Shown here piece by piece: positions 17,231-25,971 of a DNA stretch of 40,448 nt. Origin of the DNA: an uncultured Gammaproteobacteria bacterium (GTDB taxonomy: Bacteria; Pseudomonadota; Gammaproteobacteria; CAMYKB01); the NCBI GenBank assembly GCA_947258875.1, contig CAMYKB010000034.1, positions 1-40,448 on the forward strand, read 5' to 3'. The notes below the pieces were generated by a model, which was not told the origin of the DNA, did not search any database, and saw only the letters and a program-made list of their open reading frames with translations. Positions within the stretch are counted from its first letter, which is position 1; each line of letters opens with the position of its first letter. Made by a program: the position numbers and the translations under genes.

Positions 17231-19315
17231 TTATTTTTTGGCGTCGCGTTCCTTGGCTTCTTTTATGACGTCTTCCGCCACGTTTCTCGGGCAAGGCATA
17301 TAGTGCAGGAACTCCATGGAGAACTGACCGCGACCCGAGGTCATGGTACGCAGGTCGCCTATGTAACCGAACATTTCGCTCAGCGGGCATTCGGCCTTGA
17401 TACGCACACCGGTGCTGCCCGGTTCCTGGGACTTGATCATGCCACGGCGACGATTGAGGTCACCGATGACGTCACCGACATGATCTTCAGGGGTGAACAC
17501 GTCGACTTTCATGATCGGCTCCATCAACTGCGGCCCGGCTTTGGGCATGCTCTGACGATACGCCGCGCCAGCAGCCAGTTCATAAGCAACCGCAGAGGAG
17601 TCCACCGGATGGTAGCCACCGTCGGTTAACGTTATCTTGAAATCCAGGCAGGGGTAGCCTGCGAGCACGCCTTTTACCATGCTCTTTTGAAAGCCTTTGT
17701 CCACAGCAGGCCAGAATTCGCGCGGTACGTTACCGCCGGTCACGGTGGATTCAAACTGATAACCACTGCCCGGTTCGCCCGGCTCGACGGTGTACTCGAT
17801 CTTGGCGAACTGCCCGGAACCACCCGTCTGTTTCTTATGGGTATACGTGTCTTCCACGCGTTGTGTGACGGTCTCGCGGTAGGCCACCTGCGGCTTGCCG
17901 ACATCAACCTCGACGCCATGGGTACGCTTGAGGATATCGACCTTGATATCCAGGTGTAGTTCACCCATGCCCTTGAGGATGGTTTCGCCACTCTCTTCAT
18001 CTGTTTCCACACGGAAGGACGGATCTTCCTGCACCATCTTGCCGATCGCGATGCCGAGTTTTTCAGCGGCACTTTTATCTTTCGGCGCCACGGCAATCGA
18101 GATCACCGGATCCGGGAACACCATCGGTTCCAGCGTGGCAGGCGCCTTGGGATCACACAAGGTATGACCTGTTTGCACATTCTTCATACCAATAACGGCC
18201 ACAATGTCACCGGCCTGTGCGCTGTCCAGCTCGATACGCTCGTCAGCATGCATCTCGACGATACGCCCGATGCGCTCTGTCTTGCCGGTAAAGCTGTTAA
18301 GCACGGTGGTGCCTTTGCCCAGTGTGCCGGAATAAATACGGATGAATGTCAGGGCACCAAAGCGGTCGTCCATGATCTTGAAGGCCAGTGCGCGCAGCGG
18401 TTTCTGCGGATCGACTGTAGCCATTTCGCCAGTCTCGTTGCCTTCCATGTCGACTTCAGGCTGGGGTGTAACTTCAGTGGGATCGGGCAGGTAGTCCACC
18501 ACGGCATCCAGCACCAGCTGCACGCCCTTATTCTTGAAGGCTGAACCACAATAGGTGGGGAAGAAATCCAGTGCGATAGTGCCCTTGCGGATACAGCTCT
18601 TGATTTCATCCACAGAAGGCTCGTCACCTTCAAGGTAACGCTCCATCAGAGCGTCGTCCTGCTCGACTGCGGTTTCGATGAGTTTTTCGCGCCACTCTTC
18701 TACGGCGTCGGCCATCTCTGCGGGCGGCTCCTCGATCTTGTAATTCAAGGGGTCGCCGGAATCATCCCACACCCAGGCCTTACGGGTGAGCAGATCAACC
18801 ATACCCTTAAAGTCATCTTCAATACCGATCGGCAACACCATCACCAAGGGATTCGCACCCAGTACGTCTTCGACCTGCTTGACCACGCGGTAGAAGTCCG
18901 CACCCAGACGGTCGAGCTTGTTGACGAAAATGATCCGCGACACTTCGGATTCGTTGGCATAGCGCCAGTTGGTTTCGGACTGAGGCTCAACACCACCGGA
19001 ACCACAGAATACGCCAACACCGCCATCAAGCACCTTGAGTGAACGATACACCTCAATGGTGAAATCGACGTGCCCGGGGGTATCGATAATATTCATGCGA
19101 TGGCCATTCCACTCACAGCTGGTGGCAGCGGACTGAATGGTGATGCCGCGCTCCTGCTCCTGCTCCATGAAGTCAGTGGTGGCGGCGCCGTCGTGCACCT
19201 CACCCAACTTATGGATCTTGCCGGTTAGCTTCAGAATTCGTTCCGTGGTCGTCGTTTTACCCGCATCGACGTGGGCGAATATACCTATATTCCTGTATTT
19301 TGCTAAATCAGTCAT
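17231..19315 (-). CDS. fusA: Translation elongation factor G, stand-alone type
   Basis: The 694-aa EF-G has G1 [12 protein letters not shown] (14-25), the switch block [15 protein letters not shown]3 DTPGHVDF, G4 NKLDR and the domain II-V blocks (for example [58 protein letters not shown]). It drives tRNA-mRNA translocation and ribosome recycling. It is not next to rpsL, rpsG or tuf, so it is not the str-operon copy. The [16 protein letters not shown] block is the form I associate with the second EF-G (FusB/EF-G2) of gammaproteobacteria. Whether it is the sole EF-G cannot be decided here. A strong terminator follows. Confidence 0.93.
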   Translation of the reverse strand: MTDLAKYRNIGIFAHVDAGKTTTTERILKLTGKIHKLGEVHDGAATTDFMEQEQERGITIQSAATSCEWNGHRMNIIDTPGHVDFTIEVYRSLKVLDGGVGVFCGSGGVEPQSETNWRYANESEVSRIIFVNKLDRLGADFYRVVKQVEDVLGANPLVMVLPIGIEDDFKGMVDLLTRKAWVWDDSGDPLNYKIEEPPAEMADAVEEWREKLIETAVEQDDALMERYLEGDEPSVDEIKSCIRKGTIALDFFPTYCGSAFKNKGVQLVLDAVVDYLPDPTEVTPQPEVDMEGNETGEMATVDPQKPLRALAFKIMDDRFGALTFIRIYSGTLGKGTTVLNSFTGKTERIGRIVEMHADERIELDSAQAGDIVAVIGMKNVQTGHTLCDPKAPATLEPMVFPDPVISIAVAPKDKSAAEKLGIAIGKMVQEDPSFRVETDEESGETILKGMGELHLDIKVDILKRTHGVEVDVGKPQVAYRETVTQRVEDTYTHKKQTGGSGQFAKIEYTVEPGEPGSGYQFESTVTGGNVPREFWPAVDKGFQKSMVKGVLAGYPCLDFKITLTDGGYHPVDSSAVAYELAAGAAYRQSMPKAGPQLMEPIMKVDVFTPEDHVGDVIGDLNRRRGMIKSQEPGSTGVRIKAECPLSEMFGYIGDLRTMTSGRGQFSMEFLHYMPCPRNVAEDVIKEAKERDAKK

Positions 19316-19556
19316 GACTCTTACTCAATAGTTGAATGTTCGAATGCGGTTTCCTGACCACGGCCAACGTCGCACTCATGACGCCCATTTCCGAGGAAAT
19401 CAGCGCGCGCATTATAGGCTAAAAGGGCATGAAATGTGTAAGTGAATGAACACTCTGTGGCACCGCCTGTCGGTAATATCATAGAAAAAAAGAGGGGAAT
19501 GGCCCTGCGAACCGCTGATTTTCACTTTTTCAGGCCATACGGGTACACTAATACCC

Positions 19557-19901
19557 ATGCACGATATACCCGAACGTATCGCCGATGTACTACTGGAGGT
19601 GGAAGCCAACCTGCGTACCAGTGGCAAATGGGAGCAAAAACAACCACCGGAGAGCGCGCTGGCCAGCGCCGAACCATTTTGCATTGATAGCCTCAAGTTT
19701 GAGCAATGGCTGCAGTGGATATTCCTGCCGCGCATGAAACAGATTCTGGAAGAGCAAAAGCCCCTCCCCGCGAAAAGCGGGATTTATATGTATGCAGACG
19801 TGATCCTGCGTAGAAAAGACGTCTCAACAAACAATTTATTGACACTTATCAAGCGCTTTGACGACTTGATCACCATCCAGTCCGCTGCCAGGCGGCATTG
19901 A
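19557..19901 (+). CDS. yqcC: YqcC family protein
   Basis: The 114-aa product matches the YqcC family by length and by the central EPFCIDSLKFEQWLQWIFLPRMKQILEEQKPLP. It is helical and soluble, and its function is unknown. In enterobacteria yqcC lies next to truC; that neighbour is absent here. The ATG at 19557 overlaps the sequence CCATGCACG with no clear ribosome site. The next gene begins 25 nt after its stop on the same strand. Confidence 0.82.
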   Translation: MHDIPERIADVLLEVEANLRTSGKWEQKQPPESALASAEPFCIDSLKFEQWLQWIFLPRMKQILEEQKPLPAKSGIYMYADVILRRKDVSTNNLLTLIKRFDDLITIQSAARRH

Positions 19902-19925
19902 TCAAACGGTTATAATGCCGTACCT

Positions 19926-20798
19926 ATGATTGAGGCCATTGATTCACCCTATATCCATGCTGCTGGAGCTGATACTTTTCAGCAACTGGTGTTGGAAAAT
20001 TCCAAGGCCGGCCCGGTGCTTGTGAATTTCTGGTCGAAAAAAGCCGGACCCTCGCTGCGACAATACCCGATTCTTGACCAATTAATCCACAAATACGAGG
20101 GCAAGGTCCTGTTGGTCAACATCGATACGGATAACGAGGTGACGATTAGCAAACAATACGGTATTGCCAGCGTGCCGACCTTGAAGCTCTTCCGCCATGA
20201 AGTTGTAGCAGAAACCTTGCACGGCTTTCAGTCTGCAGATGAATTAAGCACACTGCTGGAGAAATATGTTGCCCGGGATTCCGATCAGGAACTGGCGCTG
20301 GCCATCCAGAACTATTCACAGGGAAACCGAGCCAAGGCATTCGACAGCATTATCGATGCGATCGTCAATGACCCGGCCAACCCGCGGCTTCCCGCCGCAT
20401 TGTGCAAGCTGCTTAAATATGAAAAACGCTATGACGAGGCAATAAATGTTATTGAGTCCCTGCCCCCCGAGATACGCAGTTATGAGGAAATAGAGCGGCT
20501 GGCTAATGAATTGAGTTTTTACAGTATTGCCCAGCAGGTCAGCAATGTTGAAGAGTTGCTAAAACGCGCCGAGACGAGACCCGATGATCTGGAAACTATG
20601 ATGCAGCTATCCGCCCTGCATGTGGTCAACAAGAATCATCAAACGGCATTGACTGAGCTGGCCAGGATGATGGAAATCGACAGTCATTATAATAACGACT
20701 ATGCGCGCAAGGCGATATTACGTATTTTCAACATCCTGGGTAACGAGCACGAGCTGGTTATTAAGTTCCGCCCCACCCTGGGCCGCTATGCGCATTGA
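19926..20798 (+). CDS. CnoX/YbbN-like thioredoxin-TPR protein without active-site cysteines
   Basis: The 290-aa product joins an N-terminal thioredoxin fold (about 1-110) to C-terminal TPR-like helices (about 125-285). The active site, normally WCGPC, reads NFWSKKAGPSLRQ, and the whole thioredoxin domain has no cysteine; a cis-Pro segment ASVPTLKLF is kept. Residues such as AIQNYSQGNRAKAFDSIIDAIV and PRLPAALCKLLKYEKRYDEAINVIESLP form the TPR part. The architecture is that of CnoX, a chaperone that holds proteins for GroEL and in E. coli is switched on by chlorination. Holdase activity without redox chemistry is inferred. TATAAT at 19911-19916 could be a -10, but no good -35 was seen. Confidence 0.85.
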   Translation: MIEAIDSPYIHAAGADTFQQLVLENSKAGPVLVNFWSKKAGPSLRQYPILDQLIHKYEGKVLLVNIDTDNEVTISKQYGIASVPTLKLFRHEVVAETLHGFQSADELSTLLEKYVARDSDQELALAIQNYSQGNRAKAFDSIIDAIVNDPANPRLPAALCKLLKYEKRYDEAINVIESLPPEIRSYEEIERLANELSFYSIAQQVSNVEELLKRAETRPDDLETMMQLSALHVVNKNHQTALTELARMMEIDSHYNNDYARKAILRIFNILGNEHELVIKFRPTLGRYAH

Positions 20799-20926
20799 GT
20801 CCGCAATAATAATCAGATAACGATACAGCTTATGAAACACTGAACAGCAGGCAACCATGGCGCTTTGCAGTCTGATAAACTTGCGGTGAAACCGCTTACT
20901 CTAAACACATTCTTTGTAATCAGTTC

Positions 20927-21628
20927 ATGAAACCTCTTCGCTTATTTCGCCATGTCGCCTGCGAACCAGCCGCATATCTTGGCGACTTTCTAGAACAACG
21001 CGGCATTGCTTACGAAGTGTTGTGTCTCGACGAAGGCAGTGCCGTACCTCAGCAACTGGATGATGTATCAGGACTGGTCTTCATGGGCGGGCCCGGCAAC
21101 GTTAATGAACCCAGCGACTGGATGGCACGGGAGATCGCACTCATTCAACGTGCAGCGCAAGCGGCTGTACCCATACTTGGCATCTGCCTTGGCGCGCAAC
21201 TTATAAGCCAGGCGCTGGGCGGCAACAACACGCCCGGCGCAACCATGGAGGTTGGCTGGCATGATGTAGAACATGTTGCTTATCCCCCGGCGCAAGACTG
21301 GTTTAGCGATTTACCGCCGCGCTTCGAAGTATTTCAGTGGCATGCGCATACCTTTAGCCTGCCGCCTGGCGCACAAGGGCTGTTACGCAGCAACTGTGCC
21401 GAACACCAGGCCTTCGCCATGGGCAACATCCTGGCAATGCAATTCCATCTGGAGATGACTCCCGAATCGATTACGGGACTCATCAACCGCTATGGCAGCG
21501 ACCTGGAGGGGGCACCGCCATGTGTTCAATCTGCAGAGAACATCACAACGGACCTGGAGCAACGTACACAACGCGCCTACAAGATTGCCGATGTTGTCTA
21601 TGAACGCTGGCTGCAGACAATAACCTGA
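20927..21628 (+). CDS. Class I glutamine amidotransferase, GMP-synthase-like
   Basis: The 233-aa product has the triad of class I GATases: the nucleophile Cys in LGICLGAQLIS (about 85-95), the His in AMQFHLEMTPE and a following Glu. The oxyanion block VFMGGPGNVNEP is present. There is no synthetase domain, so it belongs to the free-standing GATase/gamma-glutamyl hydrolase-like group (YfeJ, GuaA-like). Possible roles are hydrolysis of a gamma-glutamyl compound or supply of ammonia to another protein; no partner gene is next to it. No strong ribosome site is visible before the ATG. Confidence 0.88.
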   Translation: MKPLRLFRHVACEPAAYLGDFLEQRGIAYEVLCLDEGSAVPQQLDDVSGLVFMGGPGNVNEPSDWMAREIALIQRAAQAAVPILGICLGAQLISQALGGNNTPGATMEVGWHDVEHVAYPPAQDWFSDLPPRFEVFQWHAHTFSLPPGAQGLLRSNCAEHQAFAMGNILAMQFHLEMTPESITGLINRYGSDLEGAPPCVQSAENITTDLEQRTQRAYKIADVVYERWLQTIT

Positions 21629-21700
21629 ATGCTCCGAGCTGAGTGAGAGATATAACTGAAGTTGCGCTGGCCAAACGAGTCAGGCGGCCGTTAGGACGGT

Positions 21701-21946
21701 TTGCCAGCGACCGTCCACCATGGGATAGAGGTTATCAATAGCTTGTCTGATCAATTGCCTGACCTCATGATTCCAGAATGGGTCAACTGGGTTGCGCAAG
21801 ATAGCAGCGGTGTATGGTGGGGCTACTCTATTGAACCCCTGCGCCATACCTCAGGCTGGTATGAAAATGAGGTGGGTGATTATGTGCGTCTGGGTAAATC
21901 CATACCCAGCGACTGGGAGCAATCACTCACACGCGCACATCGTTAA
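21701..21946 (+). CDS. Hypothetical protein, 81 aa, Trp-rich
   Basis: The conserved-looking core is IPEWVNWVAQDSSGVWWGYSIEPLRHTSGWYENEVGDYVRLGKS. Eight tryptophans in 81 residues is unusual. The TTG start at 21701 has AGGA about 7 nt upstream; an ATG at 21767 inside the frame is an alternative that would keep the core (MIPEW). The compact, Trp-rich, soluble form recalls small prophage or accessory proteins, but I do not recognise a named family. It lies between the GATase and the phosphoesterase on the same strand. Confidence 0.6.
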   Translation: MPATVHHGIEVINSLSDQLPDLMIPEWVNWVAQDSSGVWWGYSIEPLRHTSGWYENEVGDYVRLGKSIPSDWEQSLTRAHR

Positions 21947-22132
21947 GCCTGCAACTAGCTAAGCCGCGGCACACATACTTCATCGTTCCCCCTGCAATAC
22001 AGAACCGCCCATTGCCGTTCCACTAGATAACCGCATTACCAAATAGGTCTGGAAAGACCCAGGGCCCCTCATTCGCCTAAAATTCGCTCGCGCCCTCATA
22101 CGGGGGCACCTGTTTTTGCTATTCTTTGTTTA

Positions 22133-22759
22133 ATGATCAAGATTGGTTTAATCGGCGACCCCCACGCGACACCGGCCCCGCTCCATGAGGCTTTGTCGAT
22201 TTTCAGAAATGAAAATGTAGATGAGATCTGGTGCACCGGTGACATTGCCGGATATGGCAGCAGACTGGACGAAACCGTTGCCTTGCTTATCGATAGCGGC
22301 TGCAAGGCTATCAAAGGTAATCACGACAGCTGGCACCTGCAGGCGCACACTGACCAGGCAACCGAGCGCACCAATCGATACCTGGAGAATCTAGCCACGG
22401 TAGTTGCCACCACGATAGAAGGTAAAAGCGTCTACATGGTGCACGCCAGCCCACCACTATCAGATGTGGACGGAATTAAACTGCTGGATATCAAAGGTCG
22501 TATCTTGCCAAATGAAGCTTCACAGTGGTCAGCCCGTTTGGCCGACTTCAAGTATGACGTGTTAATCGTGGGGCATACCCACCAGGTTTTTGCCGAACGG
22601 CTGGCAAACACATTAGTGATCAATCCAGGCAGCTGCAATTTCAATCATAGTTGCGCGATCCTTAAATTCCCCGCACTGACCTGCCAGTGGTTCGGGTTAT
22701 CCGGTAAGACCCCGGTCAAGGCCTGGAACTGGGGGCTGTATTTCAATACACCCGCGTGA
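22133..22759 (+). CDS. Calcineurin-like metallophosphoesterase
   Basis: The 208-aa product carries all five metal motifs in order: GDPHA (8-12), CTGDIAGYG (about 34-42), KGNHDSW (about 62-68), HASPP and GHTHQ (about 145-149). It belongs to the YfcE/DUF2436-like small phosphoesterase group. Substrate preference cannot be told; relatives hydrolyse phosphodiesters or nucleotide phosphates. No ribosome site is obvious; a TATTCT at about 22118 would place the transcript start only a few bases before the ATG. It is convergent with the vWA gene, with a terminator between them. Confidence 0.88.
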   Translation: MIKIGLIGDPHATPAPLHEALSIFRNENVDEIWCTGDIAGYGSRLDETVALLIDSGCKAIKGNHDSWHLQAHTDQATERTNRYLENLATVVATTIEGKSVYMVHASPPLSDVDGIKLLDIKGRILPNEASQWSARLADFKYDVLIVGHTHQVFAERLANTLVINPGSCNFNHSCAILKFPALTCQWFGLSGKTPVKAWNWGLYFNTPA

Positions 22760-22818
22760 AACACATAACATCAGGATAAGCTGGCGTCAGCATTTTGTCA
22801 TTACTCTATAACCTCAGG

Positions 22819-22865
22819 CAAAAAACGTCGGCGACAAATGCAACGACTTGGCATTTGCCGCCGAC
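22819..22865 (-). terminator. Intrinsic terminator of the PspA-like/vWA operon
   Basis: The arms GTCGGCGACAAATGC (22827-22841) and GCATTTGCCGCCGAC (22851-22865) pair with one mismatch around a 9-nt loop. On the minus strand the stem is followed by GTTTTTTGCC, a standard T-run. It is placed 49 nt after the vWA stop codon and between convergent genes. Confidence 0.85.
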
Positions 22866-22913
22866 CCCAGAATCGGTTTGACCTGAACCTCAATCAGGCG
22901 AGTTCAACAGGTG

Positions 22914-24095
22914 TTATTGCGCAGCAAAATCATAGTCCTTTTTCGCGCCTTGCTTGCGTATCGCTGTGCTGAGTGCAGCATCGATTGTGCTCACTGCAGG
23001 TGACGCGACGTTGCGTTGCTCTTCAGCGACATAATCTTCACGCTCCTTACTCTGCGCCATAATCTCGGCTTTGATTTGCTCGCGCTCAAGCGCCTTGTTC
23101 GCCACGTATTTTTTCCTATCATCATCGCTCATTGCTCTCATTTCATTAGGAAGGAGTTCCTCATCCAGTTCCTGCAAGTCGACAGAACCAGCATCAATGG
23201 CGTCAACCAGATCCCAATTTGCATTGTTGTACATTGATGAAACTTTTGATTTGACTCTCTTCGCTAACAGGCCCAGGGAGATACCATTACTCTTTTCATC
23301 CTGCATAGCCTGGCGTTGTGCCTTTTTATCACCATCTTTTCCAAAGGGAATGTAGGTCTCATTGAGCTGCGCATTGAGCTCCGCTATTTTCTTATCTTGT
23401 GGCGCGACGACATGAGCAACGCGGTGATTATGATCAATACTCATATAATCCCCGCCGGCCAATATCGCACCCTCCCTCCAACCCGAGCTAGCGCCCTGAT
23501 CGTAAGTACCCGCATGTATGGTATTAACGGTAATGCCACGACCCTTGGCGCTGGCGATGGCCTGTTTAAACGGCACCGGCCCTTGCGTGAAGGGTTCATT
23601 GCCAGCAATGAAGATGGCCTTGATGTCGTTATCTGAACGGCTCCATTCCAGATTCGTGACTGCCGTGTTGATTACATAGCCACAGTATTCATCGCCGCCA
23701 TTGGTGGTCAGCGAAAACAATGCCTCGGAGACCTGATCCAATTCCCGCGTAAGACCGGTGACTTGCCGGATATAGCCGCTTTCGCTAGACAAGCCGCTAT
23801 TACCGTACTCAAAGACCGCGACTTCAAGTGTCGGCGTGATACCGTTTTTCTTTGACTCTGAGAATTCATTAACGACCTGCCAGAGTTGGTTCCTGGTCTG
23901 ATCGATAAGCCCGCTCATACTGCCACTGGTATCGAGCAATATTGCCAGCTGTATCCTGGGTTTCTCCACACGATCTTGCTGAACGTGCTGCGGTAGCGGT
24001 GGTTTTGCGTTGGCGGCATGATGATAAAACGGATATAACCCGACCACGGCGCCGGTAATGACAAAGATGCTAATAGTAATAAATTTGCTGTTCAT
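22914..24095 (-). CDS. Membrane-anchored von Willebrand factor A protein
   Basis: The 393-aa product has one N-terminal hydrophobic segment (about 5-24) and then a vWA domain. The MIDAS motif is LLDTSGSMS (53-61), with later conserved acidic and Thr residues (SLTTNGGDEYCG). The C-terminal third (about 265-393) is highly charged and helical (DDDRKKYVANKALEREQIKAEIMAQSKERED), a likely coiled coil. The domain should sit outside the cytoplasm, unless the helix is uncleaved and reversed. vWA MIDAS domains hold protein partners. The gene has GGAGG 8 nt before the ATG, and the SD overlaps the stop of the membrane-protein gene. It is the last gene of the operon. Confidence 0.85.
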   Translation of the reverse strand: MNSKFITISIFVITGAVVGLYPFYHHAANAKPPLPQHVQQDRVEKPRIQLAILLDTSGSMSGLIDQTRNQLWQVVNEFSESKKNGITPTLEVAVFEYGNSGLSSESGYIRQVTGLTRELDQVSEALFSLTTNGGDEYCGYVINTAVTNLEWSRSDNDIKAIFIAGNEPFTQGPVPFKQAIASAKGRGITVNTIHAGTYDQGASSGWREGAILAGGDYMSIDHNHRVAHVVAPQDKKIAELNAQLNETYIPFGKDGDKKAQRQAMQDEKSNGISLGLLAKRVKSKVSSMYNNANWDLVDAIDAGSVDLQELDEELLPNEMRAMSDDDRKKYVANKALEREQIKAEIMAQSKEREDYVAEEQRNVASPAVSTIDAALSTAIRKQGAKKDYDFAAQ

Positions 24096-24107
24096 GTTGT
24101 TACCCTC

Positions 24108-24677
24108 CTACGGGATTGATGTGAATTTGCGTAGCGCACTTTCGGCCGCCTGATGCGCCCGTTCGAAACGGTCTTCTGTAGCCATAAGTGTTGAACGATT
24201 GTTTGCGATGCGTGCGAAGCCGCGCGGAATCAGCACAAACAGCGCCTGCACCAGGAAGAAACACCAAAAACTGAGAAACAGACTGCTGGTGACAAGCCAG
24301 GCCCAGATGGCTGCAACCAGAGCAAGCCCGGTAAGACACAGGTCAGCGAGTGAGGACAAAACGCTGCTATAGAAATACAGCGAGCGAATCAACCAGAGCA
24401 TCGTAATGTGGATCAGAATATAGATGAATAGTGACGGCGCAAAAAACCAGGCACTGACTGCCGCTATCAACCAGGAACTGACAACAATGACACGGCCGAT
24501 CCGTTCACTGCTGCGTGATAACAGATACATGACGTACGCAAAGCATAAACCGGCAATGATGAGACGAATTACATTGCCGCTCATGAACACAGCCGCAAGG
24601 CTGACAAAGGTGATACTCCCAACAATACTCACTGCAAGCGCAACTGCCATGCCTTCAAACAAAGTCGGTTGCTTCAT
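24108..24677 (-). CDS. Polytopic membrane protein between PspA-like and vWA genes
   Basis: The 189-aa product has about four hydrophobic segments: 8-30, 35-52, 60-100 (two helices) and about 105-150. A soluble C-terminal tail with ATEDRFERAHQAAESALRKF follows. No family is recognised. Its ATG overlaps the last codons of the PspA-like gene by 4 nt (ATGA), and its stop TAG merges into the ribosome site of the vWA gene, so all three are translationally coupled. A scaffold linking PspA-like and vWA partners is the simplest inference. Confidence 0.75.
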   Translation of the reverse strand: MKQPTLFEGMAVALAVSIVGSITFVSLAAVFMSGNVIRLIIAGLCFAYVMYLLSRSSERIGRVIVVSSWLIAAVSAWFFAPSLFIYILIHITMLWLIRSLYFYSSVLSSLADLCLTGLALVAAIWAWLVTSSLFLSFWCFFLVQALFVLIPRGFARIANNRSTLMATEDRFERAHQAAESALRKFTSIP

Positions 24678-25210
24678 GATGACATCCTCTGTTGTTTTGC
24701 ACGTAACCAGGCGACTTCCACCTCGTCATCTCGCACAGTAACGTCTGGCGCAGACCAAGAATCATCGGCCTTGGCATTCGTGTCGACGTCCGTCAAAAGT
24801 TCGAGTTTTTGCCGCATCGCGCTTAAACGCGTGCGATTCTCTTGCAAGCGTTGCTTGAGTTCAGAAGTAGCAGGGGATAATGTTTCGCGCTTGCGAACAA
24901 TAAAACTCTGCAGCCGCTGCGCTTCGAGTTTGCGCCTGATCAGGCTGCGCGCCAGATCATCTTTTTGGGACTCAAAGCAGATATCCAACTCGTCCTCCAG
25001 GCGCGTCAAGGACTCCTCTATGTCGCTCTGCCTGTCTTCCAGTTGCACCTGTTCGTTATGTAATAACTTTAAGCTCCGCTCATCGTTATCAATATCTTCT
25101 TCCATCTCGCGCACCGCCTGCCTGAGCAGTGCTTCGGGTTCCTCGATACGATCAAGAACCGCATGCATATCGGCGCGAAATAGACGTGTAATACGGTTAA
25201 TCAATGCCAT
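24674..25210 (-). CDS. PspA/IM30 (ESCRT-III-like) family protein
   Basis: The product from ATG 25210 is 178 aa. I choose this ATG because GAGGTGGG lies directly upstream; an in-frame GTG three codons earlier would give MGTMALIN. It begins MALINRITRLFRADMHAVLDRIEEPEALLRQAVREMEEDI, the PspA-type amphipathic start and first helix with RxEEPExxLRQ. Long charged coiled-coil helices follow. It is shorter than E. coli PspA (about 222 aa), with the end replaced by a loose acidic tail. PspA/IM30 proteins form membrane-remodelling rods and report or repair membrane damage. It is the first gene of the operon and is divergent from the response regulator. Confidence 0.88.
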   Translation of the reverse strand: MALINRITRLFRADMHAVLDRIEEPEALLRQAVREMEEDIDNDERSLKLLHNEQVQLEDRQSDIEESLTRLEDELDICFESQKDDLARSLIRRKLEAQRLQSFIVRKRETLSPATSELKQRLQENRTRLSAMRQKLELLTDVDTNAKADDSWSAPDVTVRDDEVEVAWLRAKQQRMSS

Positions 25211-25310
25211 GGTACCCACCTCACGTTGGTTGCCTGTAAATCTTATGTTGTGAGTCTAGGTCGATGCCACTTACGGCAATAGACAGAGAGATGTAAAACC
25301 TGACTGTCCG

Positions 25311-25330
25311 AATTTACATAAAATTTACAT
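25311..25330 (+). promoter_or_regulatory. Direct repeats AATTTACAT with 11-bp period, probable response-regulator box
   Basis: AATTTACAT occurs at 25311-25319 and again at 25322-25330, a spacing of one helical turn. OmpR/PhoB-class regulators bind such tandem half-sites. A matching inverted half-site (ATGTAAA) lies at 25291-25297, and TGTAAA at about 25235 faces the pspA-like gene. The pair lies 37 nt before the response-regulator start, in the only intergenic region shared by the two divergent operons. Autoregulation and control of the pspA-like operon are inferred. Confidence 0.6.
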
Positions 25331-25367
25331 GCCAGCAGGAGGCGCAGCTGGTAATCTTTAGTACATT

Positions 25368-25970
25368 ATGTCCCGCAAGCCACAGATATTGATTGTTGAA
25401 GACGAGGAGGCGATCCGTTCCGGGTTAATAGATGTATTGCTCTATCACGGTTACACCCCGGACTCAGCCAGCGATGGCCAAAGCGGTCTTATTATGTTGA
25501 CGGCAAAAACCAGTGATGAGGACATTATTCAAGGCTTGCAACTGGGTGCCGACGACTATGTCGCAAAACCGTTTTCTGTTGCTCAACTAGTATTGCGTAT
25601 ACAGGCAGTATTACGACGTTCACGCATCGGCGTTGAAACCGCGCATATGCTTCGATTTGGCAACGACGCACAAGTCGATACGCGTAACCTATCAGGCACA
25701 CTTGGTACTGATACTGTCTCGTTTACCCGACGCGAGGTCGACATCCTGCAATATCTGAGCAGCAATAACGAACGTCCGGTGCCACGTGACGAACTACTGA
25801 ACAAGTTATGGGGTTACGCGAAAAACCTGGAACTGGAAACACGCACGGTGGATATACATATTGCCAAGATCCGCCGCAAGATCGAACCCAACCCCTCGAA
25901 TCCCCGCTACCTGCTGACAGTGCGTGGCGCAGGTTACCGCCTGATATCAGACGATGATGGGGTGGATTAA
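25368..25970 (+). CDS. OmpR-family response regulator with receiver-domain deletion
   Basis: The 200-aa regulator has receiver residues ILIVEDEEAIRSGL (acidic pocket Glu11-Asp12), the switch Thr45 in IMLTAKT, Lys67 in VAKPFS and a complete winged helix (about 105-195: SFTRREVDILQYL, ETRTVDIHIAKIRRKI, TVRGAGYRL). Between DGQSGL (36-41) and IMLTAKT about 36 residues are missing: helix 2, strand 3 with the phosphoacceptor Asp and the PG-DG loop. The frame is kept. A normal member is about 230-240 aa. The kinase follows immediately and is intact. The protein should not be phosphorylated in the normal way and may bind DNA constitutively or be inactive. No good ribosome site; ATG at 25368. Confidence 0.85.
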   Translation: MSRKPQILIVEDEEAIRSGLIDVLLYHGYTPDSASDGQSGLIMLTAKTSDEDIIQGLQLGADDYVAKPFSVAQLVLRIQAVLRRSRIGVETAHMLRFGNDAQVDTRNLSGTLGTDTVSFTRREVDILQYLSSNNERPVPRDELLNKLWGYAKNLELETRTVDIHIAKIRRKIEPNPSNPRYLLTVRGAGYRLISDDDGVD

Positions 25971-25971
25971 T

